Below, in pieces: positions 23,635 through 36,500 of a stretch of 64,000 nucleotides of DNA. The position numbers were made by a program, and so were the translations under genes. The notes under the pieces are model-generated. The model ran no database searches, was not told the origin of the DNA, and saw nothing but the letters and a program-made list of their open reading frames with translations. The stretch spans positions 1 to 64,000 of the forward strand of contig JAOVVO010000056.1 of the NCBI GenBank assembly GCA_028564675.1, given 5' to 3'. The number at the start of each line of letters is the position of its first letter. Position 1 is the stretch's first letter. Source of the stretch: Onchocerca lupi. Its lineage: Eukaryota; Nematoda; Chromadorea; Rhabditida; Onchocercidae.

Positions 23635-26600
23635 TTTTGCGTTTCTTTTTATAAAAATTTAAAGCACTGGAAGGAGGATGTTGTGGAGCACTGCAGCAAC
23701 AACTGGCATTCAGTTGTTATCACAATGAGTGTTGATTGCATCGATGATTGTTATTTTATTTTCGACACTGAACTTTCAAATCAAATTCGATATGGCAATA
23801 AAACAAGCGAATCGAGCTGCGTGCTATTTAGCAATGTTTCTCGTAGGCAACTTCTAAATTCCTCTTTCTCGTGCACTTTGTGCATTTCATAAGTCAGTTA
23901 ATTAATCTATCCTTTCAATCTCAAAAAACAGATCGTCATCAATAACACCACTGAATAGCTCATCATTAATTTCAAATAAGACATCGATTCTCTCTCTCTC
24001 CTTCTATCCGAAACATCCATTGTTTACTAATCTCGTTCTCAGAATAAAAATAAGATTTAATTTCTGTTGCACTGCTGATGGATGAAGCTTCAATGTGGGC
24101 CAAAAAGAAGCTTACTGCAAAATTACAAACAATTGCTGATGGAAAACATTGTCTTAGAAAATCAATTCACAGTGTGAGGGAACTCTTTACCTTGAATTGA
24201 TTTTCCATCATTTACATTAATTTTAATCAGAACCTGAACTTGCATCTCAATAGTTTTGACCTTGACTATTATCGGAAATAATAGGTCTTAGTTTCTCGGC
24301 TTTTTCTGAGAAATTATGCAAGGTTTTATCCAACTTTCCGACTATTTTTTTTCAATGATTTTTTGACAGGTGAACTCATCCTAGTCAGTGTCATACCCCC
24401 AGCTTTATTCGAACAACTGCTAGTTTAACCAAATAATAGATTAAAACAAACAGTTAATCGTCTAATCTTTTGACTCTTAATCGAGAAGCTGATGTCAAGC
24501 AGTCATACTCCACTGATAAGAAGTGCACTAACTTAAATTTCAGAGAAAAGCTGTCAGATAATTGATCTTCAAGAACTTAGAAAAAAACACACTTCTGGCT
24601 TATAAAAAATTTTTTCCAAGTTTTTCGGTAATTTTTGTCTTCTTGTCTTCTCTCCTTTTGAGTATTAGGCAGCCTATCCACTGATTATTTGCCATAAATT
24701 CATCAAAATTTTGTCCAGGGAAATATAAAACGTTAGTTTTAAAAAATGAGTAACTCTGTTTGTGTAGATTGAGAAAAATGATGAATCCTTAGTTGGCACT
24801 TTTCGAAAAAACTTATGCGACTTCTTTCATTTTTCTAATTGGTGTGCAGCAGTTCTTAGGAATACAGAGACATGTACTATAATAAGATAGCACACATGAT
24901 GGATTGCAACTTTTTAGCAAGCAGAATGGACAATTTGAAGATTAAAATAACGATTATTTGAAAGACTGAGTCTTTGGAATTGTAGATAAATCATCATTGT
25001 GGAAGTGATATTGTGAGATATATAGAAGATCAAAAATATGTTTATGATGAAATTAGCCATTTGAGCCGTTGGATTATTTTACATTTAATAAATTAAAAGA
25101 GAGAATTTAAATGTTTTCAAAACTGGTTTTGAATTGTTTGTTCAAGACTGTCCGTTAGTATTGAAATTCATTCTATTAAACTTACTTTTTTCCAGAAACT
25201 AAATATGTCCATTTTATTTTCGCCCTATCCCAATAATTTAGGAATACAGGATGATCTTTTGAATCCTTAGATAAGAACTTTTGTAAAAATAAAAAAAAAA
25301 AAAGGAAAGAAAAAAAATATTGCGGATGAGTCAGTTACATGAGAATGAGTCTGTTTCGTATTTTTGGACTTTTCGATAGAACAACTGCCCTGAAGTAAAA
25401 GCCAAATGCTCCAGAGCTTAAAAGAAATGAACATAGAACAGATGCTGTATGAGTAATAAAAACTGAAGAACCGGAAATATGCAAATCGAAATAAGCTAGG
25501 GATAAAACAGGAAATCGATTGATTGATGAATCGGAAATCAAATTTACGCCGTAATCCCTTTCAAATAAGCTTGCTTTCTATACAGTCATTTTACTAACAA
25601 ATACCACTACATTGTGTACTGCCTATTTAAATTTTAATCACAACTCATTCCTGCTAGGCATTTAGGTGTACTCAGTACTTTGGTCTCAGCAAATGTGTAT
25701 ATTTTTTTGTGCGCTTATTTCATTCACCAATTAATTATCCAGTAACTATCCAGCTGTTCTCTGAAATTTGACAGATAATTTTTAGATAGATAGCACTTCA
25801 GGGATACTTGATCTGTCAAACATACTCATAAATTTCTACAATGTCAATACTTTTTTGAAATAAAATCAGATGATTCATAAAGTTCGTGTTAAATTTTAAC
25901 ACTCAGAACTTCCAGTTTAGTAAATTTTGTGATAAAAATATTAATGCTCAACGGTCCCCTATCAAAGAAATTCGTGACTGCTTAAAACTGATGAGTGGAA
26001 AAAACTTGACATAGAGATGAAGGAGTTTAGGTGAATAAGGCAGTGGAGGAAGAAAGAAAAAAATGGTCATTGAATGTGGAAATATTATTCGTTAAAAAAG
26101 AAAGTTATGACAAGGAATATTCAAAATAGGGTTTTCGAGATCGAACTTTCGAGATTTCCTGATGGTCAATTCCAGTTAGTTTGGAATAGTTATTCAAGCA
26201 ACGAAAAAATTGGAAAATTATGCAGCCTGAAATTCCAAATATCCACGGATGTAAGCACAGCCTGGAATGAAAACTTAGTTGTCCATAACGCGCCATTTTG
26301 CAAATAGTGCAAGATTTTCTACAGCATGCTATCTGCTCAGCATTAAAGAAGCATGCATTATCTGTGCGTATATTTGCTTGCCCTCGATTTTATGCAGCCT
26401 GTATGTTACTGGAACAGAAATATGCGTTAATAGTGCTGTTATTTCAGGTCTTCTTTCTATCTCTATCTTTATTTCATTCAATTCTTCAATTGTTACGATT
26501 TCTACTTCATGCATTTCTTCTTTTTTTCTTTCCCTTCTCCTCTCTCTCTCTCTCTTTGTGTATCAATCAACGAGAATGATTATCAAAATCGGAATTTCTC

Positions 26601-27223
26601 TCTACTGTAGAGAGAAAGTGAGGGAGTGAGAATGCAAGAGAGGTGCAGCACAACGGGGCAACGTAAGGTCAGCGTATCGTTCTTTCGTATAGCACTTTGT
26701 GATTTCGCCTTCATCTTTAATACTTCTATGTTTTAGTCGCTGATCAATTGGTGCAGTGAACTGTTATCACTGCTGTTGTTATGATCACTGCTATTATCAC
26801 TGCTTTTACTGATGTTACCCACTGCCACTGTTTTTACTGCTGATTGATAGAAAGACAAGATAATAATTACATTCATAATCATTTGATACTTATTTGACTT
26901 ATTCATTCATTATTTTCCAACTTTGCTTCTTATCATTGGTTCATTTTGCCGCCGAACACATTTGATTATCTGTGCCCGTGAAGCAAATTTATTATTAAAA
27001 TCCCATTATACATTCATATCATTTTACCTTCATTGCATTTGTTGCTAGTTTAAAGACCAGTCATTGCTTGCTTACTTATTTCCACAAATAGTACTGATTC
27101 GAACCCTATTGGGTCATCGTTTTTGTTTTTGTTTCCATACTTTTTCCGCTGCCGTCGCTGTCATTCCTTTTAACTTCCATCGTTAAGAAGGTTGTAAGAA
27201 TTATTGACTGTTAATTATTCACT
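23635..27223. other. Large intergenic region upstream of rab and the Cys-rich gene
   Basis: About 3.6 kb between divergent genes. I see no firm exon. A minus-strand frame at 25335-25541 is hydrophobic and could be a membrane-protein exon, and a plus frame at 26105-26307 has fair composition, but neither has supporting splice context. A TC-rich tract at 26510-26565 and the short palindrome TTCTCTCTACTGTAGAGAGA (about 26595-26614) lie upstream of rab and may be promoter elements. Confidence 0.4.
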
Positions 27224-28368
27224 ATGAGTTACAATTATTTATTTAAAATCGTTATTGTTGGCGATCATAACTGTGGGAAATCATGCATTTTGCTACGCTT
27301 TGCTGAAAATTCATTTCGCCAAGATCATATTACTACGCTTGGTGTTGACTTCAAACTGAAAACAATCAAGCTTGGTCGTGACAAAATTCGACTGGAATTA
27401 TGGGATACAGCTGGTATTTCTTTTTTTCCTCTTTTCATTTCATTCATCTAACTTAATAATATTTCTTTGCAGAATTTAATAATATATTTATTAATATATT
27501 GATATTTCTTACTTCACTTCGAACATCTTTATTGCTCCATAAATATCGCATTTACTAAATGAGAATACAGACTGTTGTTGGTTGATTCAAGCTACTGATT
27601 CATATATTAAGTTATATCGTATAGAACAGATAATTTGACACGATTTCTGATTCAGGAATAGTAAAGTTGTCCTTTTCCATGCATAAATTTCAACCGATTT
27701 CGGATGTAACATAATTTATAACTTTAAATTTTCTGCAAAGTAAATTCAATTGTAGGAAGTTGAGGAAAATGATATATATCATGTAATTGGGAAGAATACT
27801 GATATTGATTTGGTGGTTAGCGTAAAATCATTCCTATGACGACTCTTATAATTCTATTTACTACCTCTATCATGTCCCTCGCGTATAGTTTTGATTTCTC
27901 ATATGTGATTCTCGCATTAACATCAGTAGATATATATGTGCGCTGAATAAGTAAACAGTTGTGATAATTATGAAAACGAGGATTAAATGATTGTAATTAA
28001 ATTCTAATAAGGAAAGAATTTTTCTGAAATTGTTCTTTTAAAATTTTTGCAGGAATGGAACGTTATAGAACAATCTATAATTCATATTATCATTCAGCAC
28101 ATGGAGTAATGTGTGTTTATGATTTAACAGACGAACGATCTTTTGATAATTTGCGTAATTATTGGTTAAAGGTAAGCTTTATGGAAAAAAGTAACTTGAA
28201 GAACTATTTTCTACAAACAAATATATAAAAAATCTTTCTACTGTCGAATTTTATTGTTTAGGGACTTGTTTTTCTTTAATTTAATGATTCATTGGTCAAA
28301 ATTCAAAAGTTTCCGAGAAAAATATTCGACTGTTGGTATTCGTCAAAAATAATTTATCTAAAGATATC

Positions 28369-28423
<55 letters not shown>

Positions 28424-29551
28424 AATGCCACATGATTTCATATATCAATAATGTTTCTTCGGTTTTCCACAAAGTCGGCTACCGAATTCCCGGTTTTATA
28501 ATCGTTTGATTTTACGAATTCTTTCCATTTCAGCAAGATTCTATTGTTGATTATCCGGCGTTCCTTCTAGTTGTTAAGAAAGCATACAGCTGATAAATAA
28601 TTTGCGGCATATTAAATTATTAATTAGAGGAATTTCAGTAATAAGAAAGAGAAACAGTGGAGAAAGCGTATCATAATGGTTTGATAATTGAATATTATAG
28701 GAAATACGAATGCATGCGCCATCAAATGCGGTGCTGATGTTAATTGGAAATAAAGCTGATTTAGAAGACAAAAGAATGGTTAATTTTGAACGCGCTGAAC
28801 GTCTCGCTAGCCAACTTGGAGTCTCTCTATATGAAGTCTTTTTTTTTTTTAGACATATTTATGATATACTAATGAAAACTGCAGTTCATAACGTTGATTA
28901 CATATTTGTATCAAAAGAAATCCTCAATTGCTTTATATCATTTTCGGACAGTCAAATGTTAAAAGGATGAATGCAATAACGAAAAATTCAAAATGTAATG
29001 AACAAAAAACAATAACTGTTTACTCTTTTGTGAACTGTTTTTATGCATGCATTGAGAAAAATGTTCTTTGGGAAATATTTAGTATCAGAATATCATCCAG
29101 AACAGAATTCTGAAACGACTGTGCGTAACATGCATTAGCGCTTCAATCAGATTGAGCATTAATAGTATCTAGACTGGATCATCACTCTAATAAAAGACGA
29201 TGATAGATGCACTTTCCTTTGCTAATGTTGCTTCCTAGAGAAGGTGAATAATCAAATTTGAGCAACTGTTAAACGCTGAGTTTGTGAGGCGGGAAATGTT
29301 CGAAGATACAAGCAGACAAAGTTGATAATTTGCAGGTGAGCGCAAAGACAGGTATCAATTGTGATGATGCATTCTATAATTTGGCAGCAGCAATGCGTGA
29401 CCGGCTTTTGGTATCCAGCATGCATTCGGATTCAGAAGATAGCGATCATCTTGGTTCTGCTTTTCATGTTGATGGCGTTACTCTTCTCGACAAGAAGTCA
29501 TCTTTTTTACCATCATGCTGTTCTTCGGTAGCGCAGCCAACATTTGTTTGA
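27224..29551 (+). CDS. Rab-family small GTPase lacking the catalytic Gln
   Basis: Four exons: 27224-27413, 28053-28171, 28701-28835, 29336-29551, giving 219 residues. G-motifs in order: P-loop GDHNCGKS (13-20), switch I Thr in TTLGVDFK, WDTAG (60-64), NKAD (120-123), SAK (150-152). Rab features include GVDFKLKTI and the SYYHSAHG block. The residue after DTAG is Met65 where almost all Rabs have the catalytic Gln. The codon is formed right after the exon 1/2 junction (GGA ATG GAA) and the splice is unambiguous. The P-loop also has His-Asn-Cys where Rabs usually have Ser-x-Val. The C-terminus carries adjacent Cys at 209-210 followed by nine residues, so it does not end in a standard CC, CxC or CAAX motif. 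RAB30 also has internal CC. I cannot assign a subfamily; it looks nearest to the Rab1/8/10/30/35 group. Expected role is vesicle traffic, perhaps with slow intrinsic hydrolysis. Confidence 0.88.
28374..28419 (+). repeat. Poly(A) run of 46 bases in rab intron 2
   Basis: An uninterrupted run of A lies inside the intron between rab exons 2 and 3. Its length may be affected by sequencing slippage. Confidence 0.9.
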
Positions 29552-29935
29552 TTAGTTTTCATCACTCCATTTAATTATATGGTTATCGGAATGCGTAATG
29601 CCAAATATTGGTGGGGTGTGCATCCTAGGTCATACTTTTTAAATGGAAAAGTCAATAACCTATTAGGAAATCACAGAAACCATATTTGCAGTTTGTTAAC
29701 TTCCCTATTTCGGAATCTTTAGGAAAATATCTTTTCCAATGAGATATGGAATGTTTCATAATCTATAGTCAGTTAAATTTGTAAAAAAGTGGTTCTCGTT
29801 CGTATTAATTTTTGGAAAGAAGAAAAGAAGGAAGATTTCGTGCATAGCAACAATTTGTGCAGTTCTTTTTATTGTGGAACAAGGATTGTTTTTGCTCAAA
29901 TTTTGATAAAAACTCGGAATTTTTTCTTTTTTTTA

Positions 29936-30564
29936 ATGTCGCACACTGTCCGGGAGAGTATTTCACGGTTTCATTAAAAAAAAAAAAATCCGCTGCAAAG
30001 GATAGAAGAAGAAACGAGCGCATCATTATGCGACATTGATGCACTTCATTTTAATTTGCTAAAAAAACTTAACTATCATAGTATGACGATCGTTCAGGTA
30101 ATCCTCGTTATAGTCATGTCAGGAGCTCGCAGTCTAATTACTTAGAAACCGGATAGTCGTATCTCTGAAAGTCATGAATGGTGTTTTAATTGGCCGTGTT
30201 ATGGAAAATAATATATTGATGTATTTAATATTTTCATTCAATACTACGATACAGATGTGCTCAGCATTCATATTTTGAGAAGCATTCAGATAAACAAGCA
30301 TGTATTCGTATGAGTTTTTCTAATAAAATGGCAAATGCACTGATTTGATATGACAGTCATATTGATTTTGAAAAAAATAAGTTGCATGAATTCATATCAG
30401 GAGACATTAAAGTATGTAAGTGGACTAAAACAATTGGACGATATTTTTATTGTGCTTATAGCTTAATGTTTGACTTTTAGACCTACGAAGAACTGTGTAT
30501 TTTTGCGGCTGTAAAGATGAGTGGAGATCAAGAGAAAGCTAAGCGTTTATTAAATGGCCAATAA
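29936..30564 (+). CDS. Possible 56-residue protein gene, unrecognised
   Basis: Three exons in phase: 29936-29967, 30357-30411, 30481-30564. The last two are well supported: acceptors TATGACAG and GACTTTTAG, donor GTATGT, and good codon composition. The stop codon overlaps an AATAAA polyadenylation signal at 30560-30565. The first exon is weaker (donor GTTTCA, no acceptor before the ATG), so the true N-terminus may lie elsewhere. The C-terminal part is acidic-then-basic and helix-like, ending in KAKRLLNGQ. I know no homologue. It lies about 385 bp after the rab stop on the same strand, a spacing compatible with a nematode operon. Confidence 0.4.
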
Positions 30565-31765
30565 ACTGCAATCTACTTTTTTATTTCAAGAAAATCAAAT
30601 ACATTAAAGAGTTTCACAGCAAGGATGTTGTAAGATATGATGTGATTATAACACAACATGAATGCAACAATATTGAGCTCTAGCTGATGTTGAGTCCCAA
30701 CAACTGAAGATAGTCGACGACAGTTTTTTTTACAGTCGAAGTAAAAGTAGTCAACGACAGTGAAGATGGTGGACGACAGTTCTTTTTTACAGTCGAAGTG
30801 AAAATTACTTCGATAATAAAATGCTGCACCGAAACGAAACTTCTCACCCTTTCAGGAGTTTCAGCAACTACTAATAGATAAGCAGTGGGTGATGTCGTTT
30901 ACAGCGGTTAGCTATTACTTTATCACCTGAATATTATGCTCGGCTTCTCATGAAATTCATCGTGAGAGAACCATAGTATGATTATGAGAGACAGCTAATG
31001 GTGAAGCATAGCATAAAGCCAAGTCCGGAGGCCGTTGAAATCAGGTCATCCAAATTTTAGATTCGTTAATTAGTAGAAGAAACAAGAGAAATAATTTGGA
31101 CCTAATCTGACGATTTCGTATGCCAAGCAAACTTAGTAAACAGATAATGATTTTATCGGTTTCAACATAAATCATCACCACAGACGAATACGTTCCTTAA
31201 CAATCAATTTACTTGGAGTTTATGCCATCCGGCCTCCCTAATATATATAATGGGACGGGTGGTATCGATGCGTTTTCGGATTTCGGGCCGCATGAAAATA
31301 GGCTTATTTCGGCACGTGGTGATGTGGAGGAATAAGATTTGAGCTTAATTTGTTAGTCGGTTGTTGTTGGTGATGGTTGCATATCGAGGGGCGGGGAACA
31401 GGTTGACTGAGGTTCCGCAGAAGTTCGGATCTGATCTGGTGCATAGATAGTATGATGTTGCAAGGATCTGTCTCGTTTTTTATAATTTGTAGGAAACGAA
31501 GCAGAGATCAAGAAGTGACTTAGATGATTACATATCTTTCAGCTCTTTTACGACTTGGAGCGCTTGCCAATTTAGAGAGAATTATTTTTTCACAAATAAC
31601 TCATCGGCTTATTTGTTGACCATTTTTCTCTAAGGTTTTCGAAAGTTTTCTATTTTTTTAATTGTGACGATCGTTGGTTTTTCCTAAACTTTACACTACT
31701 TAATTGTAATACTAAATCTTTCATTGCCAAACAAATTTCAGATTGCTTGAAATTTGCTTCCACTG
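30565..31765. other. Intergenic upstream of arl-1, with GC-richer block
   Basis: No exon is supported. It holds a two-copy tandem repeat (separate entry) and, at about 31200-31460, a stretch visibly richer in G and C than its surroundings, including GGGGCGGGGAACAGG. This may be promoter or non-coding transcript sequence. Confidence 0.4.
30708..30815 (+). repeat. Two-copy tandem repeat, unit about 54 bp
   Basis: The block GACGACAG-T-run-ACAGTCGAAGT occurs at about 30715-30743 and again at about 30772-30799, each preceded by GAAGAT(A/G)GT. The intervening GTCAACGACAG repeats part of the unit. Confidence 0.65.
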
Positions 31766-33277
31766 ATGGGTAAGTTCTTTCTGTTATTATATTTATCGTC
31801 TTTCTGTACGTACAAGTAAAAGTCATAGTAATTAAATCGATACGAACACTTCTTTAGTCCTCTCAAAGTACAATAGTTGTTTAATTATTTTAGGCGGAGT
31901 GCTGAGTTATTTTCGCAGCTTATTTGGACAGAAAGAGTTGAGAATTCTGATATTGGGTCTAGATGGCGCGGGAAAGACTACTATTTTGTACAGACTTCAG
32001 GTATTTTATCCCATTTTCGCCATTATTTTCATTATTCATAATAAAGATTTGATGGTGTGAGAAATCGGGACTTGATTGCGGTGTAGTTTCGAAATATATT
32101 AGCTGTTTGTTATTTTTATAATTGCAGGTAGGCGAGGTTGTGACGACGATTCCTACTATAGGTTTCAATGTGGAACAAGTTATTTATAAAAATCTCAAAT
32201 TTCAGGTACATTCTTTGAAAGAAGACAACTTGTTGTAAACACTTCGTACCAAAGTCGAGCATTAGTTGGAGTTTGTCTGTTATGATTTTGATTTAACTTA
32301 TACGAGTTTCACTTTTTAATGGTGCTTGGTCTGCTGAGTATTCTACTGTAGCTGCAAAAGAAATCATTTGGGATGTATACTATAGTGAGGTAAAATTTAA
32401 GCCGACACTTAGCAGTTCAGCAAATGTTACTTAGCATCTACTTTTTATATCTGGTCTTCCTAATAGCAAAATGAACACAAATGCTTTCAACAAAAATTCG
32501 TTGCATCAACTTCAGGATAGAGCATTCTTATCATTAATGCAATTACAGGTGTGGGATCTGGGTGGTCAGACATCAATTCGTCCATATTGGAGATGTTATT
32601 ACTCGAATACTGATGCTATAATATATGTTGTCGATTCGGCAGATAAAGACAGAATTGGTATTTCGAAACAAGAACTCGTATCAATGTTAGAGGTCTGAGA
32701 TGTTTAACCTTCAGCCTCGCCAAGCTCATCAGGGGGTTTGGATTTAAAATGAAAGGAAAGTCAGAGCTATTTGGTTGGATTAATTGTAAGCCCTGTTATG
32801 GATAATAACTTGCCAGATCTCTTATTTGGAATCTTGGGATTAAGGGATTAAAGCTAAACAGCATTCCTGCTGCTTCTATAGTTATTCCAATCAAAACACC
32901 GTATTTTTGCATGTATTTTGACCCATAAATGATTTTCATCACCATCATTACATATTGTTCTCTTCTGTGAATTAGATTGTTTTCCAAGCCTGAGATATTT
33001 ATTAGTTTTAAAATGCTTTCATTGTAAACACAAAGAACTGAAGGTACACAAAATCCCTACTGAGTTGCAGGAAGAAGAATTGAAAAATGCCGTTCTAATG
33101 GTTCTAGCAAACAAGCAGGATATTCCTAATTGTCTTTCTTTGGCTGATGTGCATCGTAGCCTGGGACTGGATGCTCTTCGAACGAGAACGTTTCAAATTT
33201 TCAAAACATCCGCGACAAAAGGTGAAGGACTGGACGAGGCAATGGAATGGTATGCACCATTTTTATCTGGAACATAA
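31766..33277 (+). CDS. arl-1: ARL1, ADP-ribosylation factor-like GTPase 1
   Basis: Five exons: 31766-31769, 31894-32000, 32128-32205, 32549-32692, 33071-33277, giving 179 residues, the family length. The first coding exon is only four bases (ATG plus G), completed to Gly2 in exon 2. Gly2 is the expected N-myristoylation site. Motifs: GLDGAGKTT (23-31), PTIGFNVE switch I, WDLGGQ (65-70) with the catalytic Gln present, and NKQD (125-128). The stretch SIRPYWRCYY and overall sequence are almost those of C. elegans and vertebrate ARL1. ARL1 acts at the trans-Golgi, recruiting GRIP-domain golgins. It is convergent with the DHHC gene, with 272 bp between stops. Confidence 0.95.
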
Positions 33278-33549
33278 ACTAGGCAATTCATATCAATATA
33301 AACATTTTAAAATGCAATGGCAAATCATATATTGCTTTAAAAATTCTTGCAGGTTATCAAACAATTTGCAACAGAGGAAATAGGAAAATGATTAACCGCA
33401 ACATGCATACACCAGTTAGTCTGACCCCTTTGAGCATCTTTTTTTCTTGATGGTCTTGTTGTGATTGTAATCAATAATATTACATAATAGAACTGCCACT
33501 GTTATATACAAAAGTCCAACCGAAATTTTGATGATAATTAGAATTAATA

Positions 33550-36500
33550 TTAATCTAACAATTTCTCTTCTTCGGAAGAAACAATAGCACCACCACAACA
33601 GAAACTATATAAATTCTGTAATATTCCTTTCCTGAAATGACAGCACGCATAATAATTGTTGCCTTTACTGGAACACATCCCATACTTTACGTAAACTTTT
33701 GATTCTTTCTCTTTCAAATCAAATTCCAAAAGGAACAAAAAGAGGGAAACTTTTCCGGAACTAATAGATGCTTGGTTGTACAAAGTTCTTGCAACATTTT
33801 TTTTGAACTAAATTCATGATAAATCACTTACGAAAACGGGCTCTTTATTGTTAAGCGGTCTCCAGCTGAGTGGAAATGTTCATATCTATAAGCGTTAAGT
33901 CTCTCGTTTGTTGTAATTTCGCAAAGTATCTGCAATTTCTGAACTTTATATTTCAATTCGTGCAAAAAGCACCTGAGCTGGATGTCTACATTCATATTTT
34001 TCCAGATTTTTTCCTTTGAAAAAACTAAAGCTAACCTTAATCATATTCTTCACCAAACCAGAGACTGTAGCAAAGAAATACGCTTTTTGCATATTGCTTT
34101 GTTGTTCATACAAGATTTGTTAACATTTAAGCATTCTAGGTTTCGATAAATTTATTGCCGCAGCCGCAGCCTTAACTGTCCACCAGGATGGGATTAAACG
34201 AATAATTTTGCATGTTCTTAACAAATCTATTCTTACCTGATATATTTGAAATATAAACATCGCACTTGTCCATATAAAGTGATAAAGAGCTATGACAGAA
34301 ACATAGGTTACCCAGGGATTACAGTATGCAATATTTGCTTGAGAGATCTCGCCACATGAATCACGCCAATCTTAAAATTATGTAATCACACAAAATATGT
34401 AATTACAAAATTATGTAGTTTTTTGGAGCATTCATGTTTATTTTGACTCTTGTTATGTGAAAGTTCATAAAATCCATTGACTTTATATAAATCTTATAAA
34501 TGATTTGTTTAAATCGTTTGATCAGGATTTTCGGAAAAATTCTGGATGATAAAAACAACTGATGCCTTTAATACTAGCTCCAAAACTTTGAAGCGCATTA
34601 TACTCCGGCCGTTCAGGAATTATATCGAAGTTTCATGTATTGCGTCTGATGAATCTCATTGATAAAATCTTGCACATACGATGCCTCTATTGTCACTGTC
34701 TTGTGATTAATGAACTAACGGTAAAAATGATGCATTTCCTTTGAGTCAGCAGGACAATGTCATTCAGTACAGTACATCGCTATCATTTATACATAATGTT
34801 TGAAACCCATGAAAAAAGTTTCCTCAGCAGCCATTACATTATTCCGTCCAATCCACGGATAAGGCTCCTTGCAATCAAAGCAGCTTGGTCTTCAATTCAA
34901 AACATGGAGAATCTGTTTCGAAAGTTTCTTCTTTTTTTTTAGATTTTTTAATATTTATTTCATCCTTGCGAATTATTTTAATTTATCGGCTTATTCGCTT
35001 CTTTTTTTTTTTTTGATAAAACATTACAACATGTTAGAATTTTCAATATTTGTTTCATGCTATGCCAACACTGATGTTGCGCGTGTTCAAATACTGGAAA
35101 GAGCTTACAGTGAAAAGCTGCGACGAGGAACTGCAGTGAAGAAGTAATAACAACACCAAGATAAAAAACAAATTGTAAATGATTCTTTTCTCCAATGCAA
35201 TTCAAGATCCATGGACAGTGATGATCAAACCTGAAATTATATGATTCCAATGAAGTTTGATACAGTAAAGAAAAATAAAGAGTTGCTGTTATATTTCATG
35301 GGAATGTAAATTCGTAAGCAACTCCATCCTAGGTTTTTACAAAAAATCCTCAAGATAATCTTGTCTTTTGCAACAATAGCAATTGAACTGAAAGTATGAT
35401 TTCTAAAAATAACAAGCTGTAAGCTAGTGTTGATTGAAATAACAGCAAGTCCTCTGCATTATATGTGTTTGAAAACTGAAACATAACAACGTCATTCACT
35501 GAAAGCTATTTCAGGATCAAAAAACCGAAAACTGAAAATCGAAGTCATTCATTATATTAAATATGCCCATGGAACTGACTCAAGCAAGCGAAGAAGACTG
35601 CAAACTTATATTTTAAGAAACTGTGAAATACTACCACAATTTGTGGTCTAAAAAAGTCGAGTTCCAAAGTACAGGATCTGTGAACATTATTAAAAATGAA
35701 ATAAAAAAGAAAAAGAAAGGAAATATTTCTATTCCCTTGAGTCGGAACTTCGGCCTCATCCCAACACACATCTTAATTAAACGAAAAGAACCTTTTCACA
35801 CAACGATCACACACTGAACAATGTTTTGATCTTGCTGGCCTTTTTAGTAAGCATGTGCTACAAAATGAAACTGTTGGATGATTTTCTTTTTCCCACATGT
35901 CGCGTATCATTTCGCACCGCTCCTGAAAGTATAATATAAAGAAATCTTAATGAGTGAAGATAAAACAGAAAAAACAAACATTAATTTTTAAACGACATAA
36001 GCTGGAAGTTCAAAGCAGATATGACAGATAAGTTTTTACAGTCGTGAGGATTAAAATATGATTTTGAAGATGTAATTCGAGATAAAACTTAGCTGCGAGA
36101 CTGCAATTCAACGTCACAATAAATAACTAATTGCATTCTATCAGAAAGAAAAATGAAGGTAGAAGAAAAAAAATAAGTTCAAAATTTCAGGAAAATAATA
36201 TTTATGCTAAAATACTAAAATGGAAGAAATTATTGGGAGTTTCAATTTCCAGATGAAAACATTTCTACAGATTAATTAAAATAACTTTTGGAAAATTTTT
36301 GACAGAAAATATCCGCCAAAGCAGTTACTTTATGAGATACGGTGACGACGCCGGGATCAGAAAAAACAATCCATAAAAACAATACTGGCGCAAGTATTAC
36401 AAAGATGAAGAAACTAATTTGCCAATACCACCCAGCAAAGGCATGCAGATACAGCAGCCAAGTCACTGCTAAAATAACCTTTGACGCGACTGCTGCGCCT

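Noticed and set aside
26298..26629. Overlapping open frames on both strands upstream of rab
   Set aside because: They coincide with a TC-rich tract; its translation gives Ser/Leu/Phe on one strand and Glu/Ile/Lys on the other, so the openness reflects composition.
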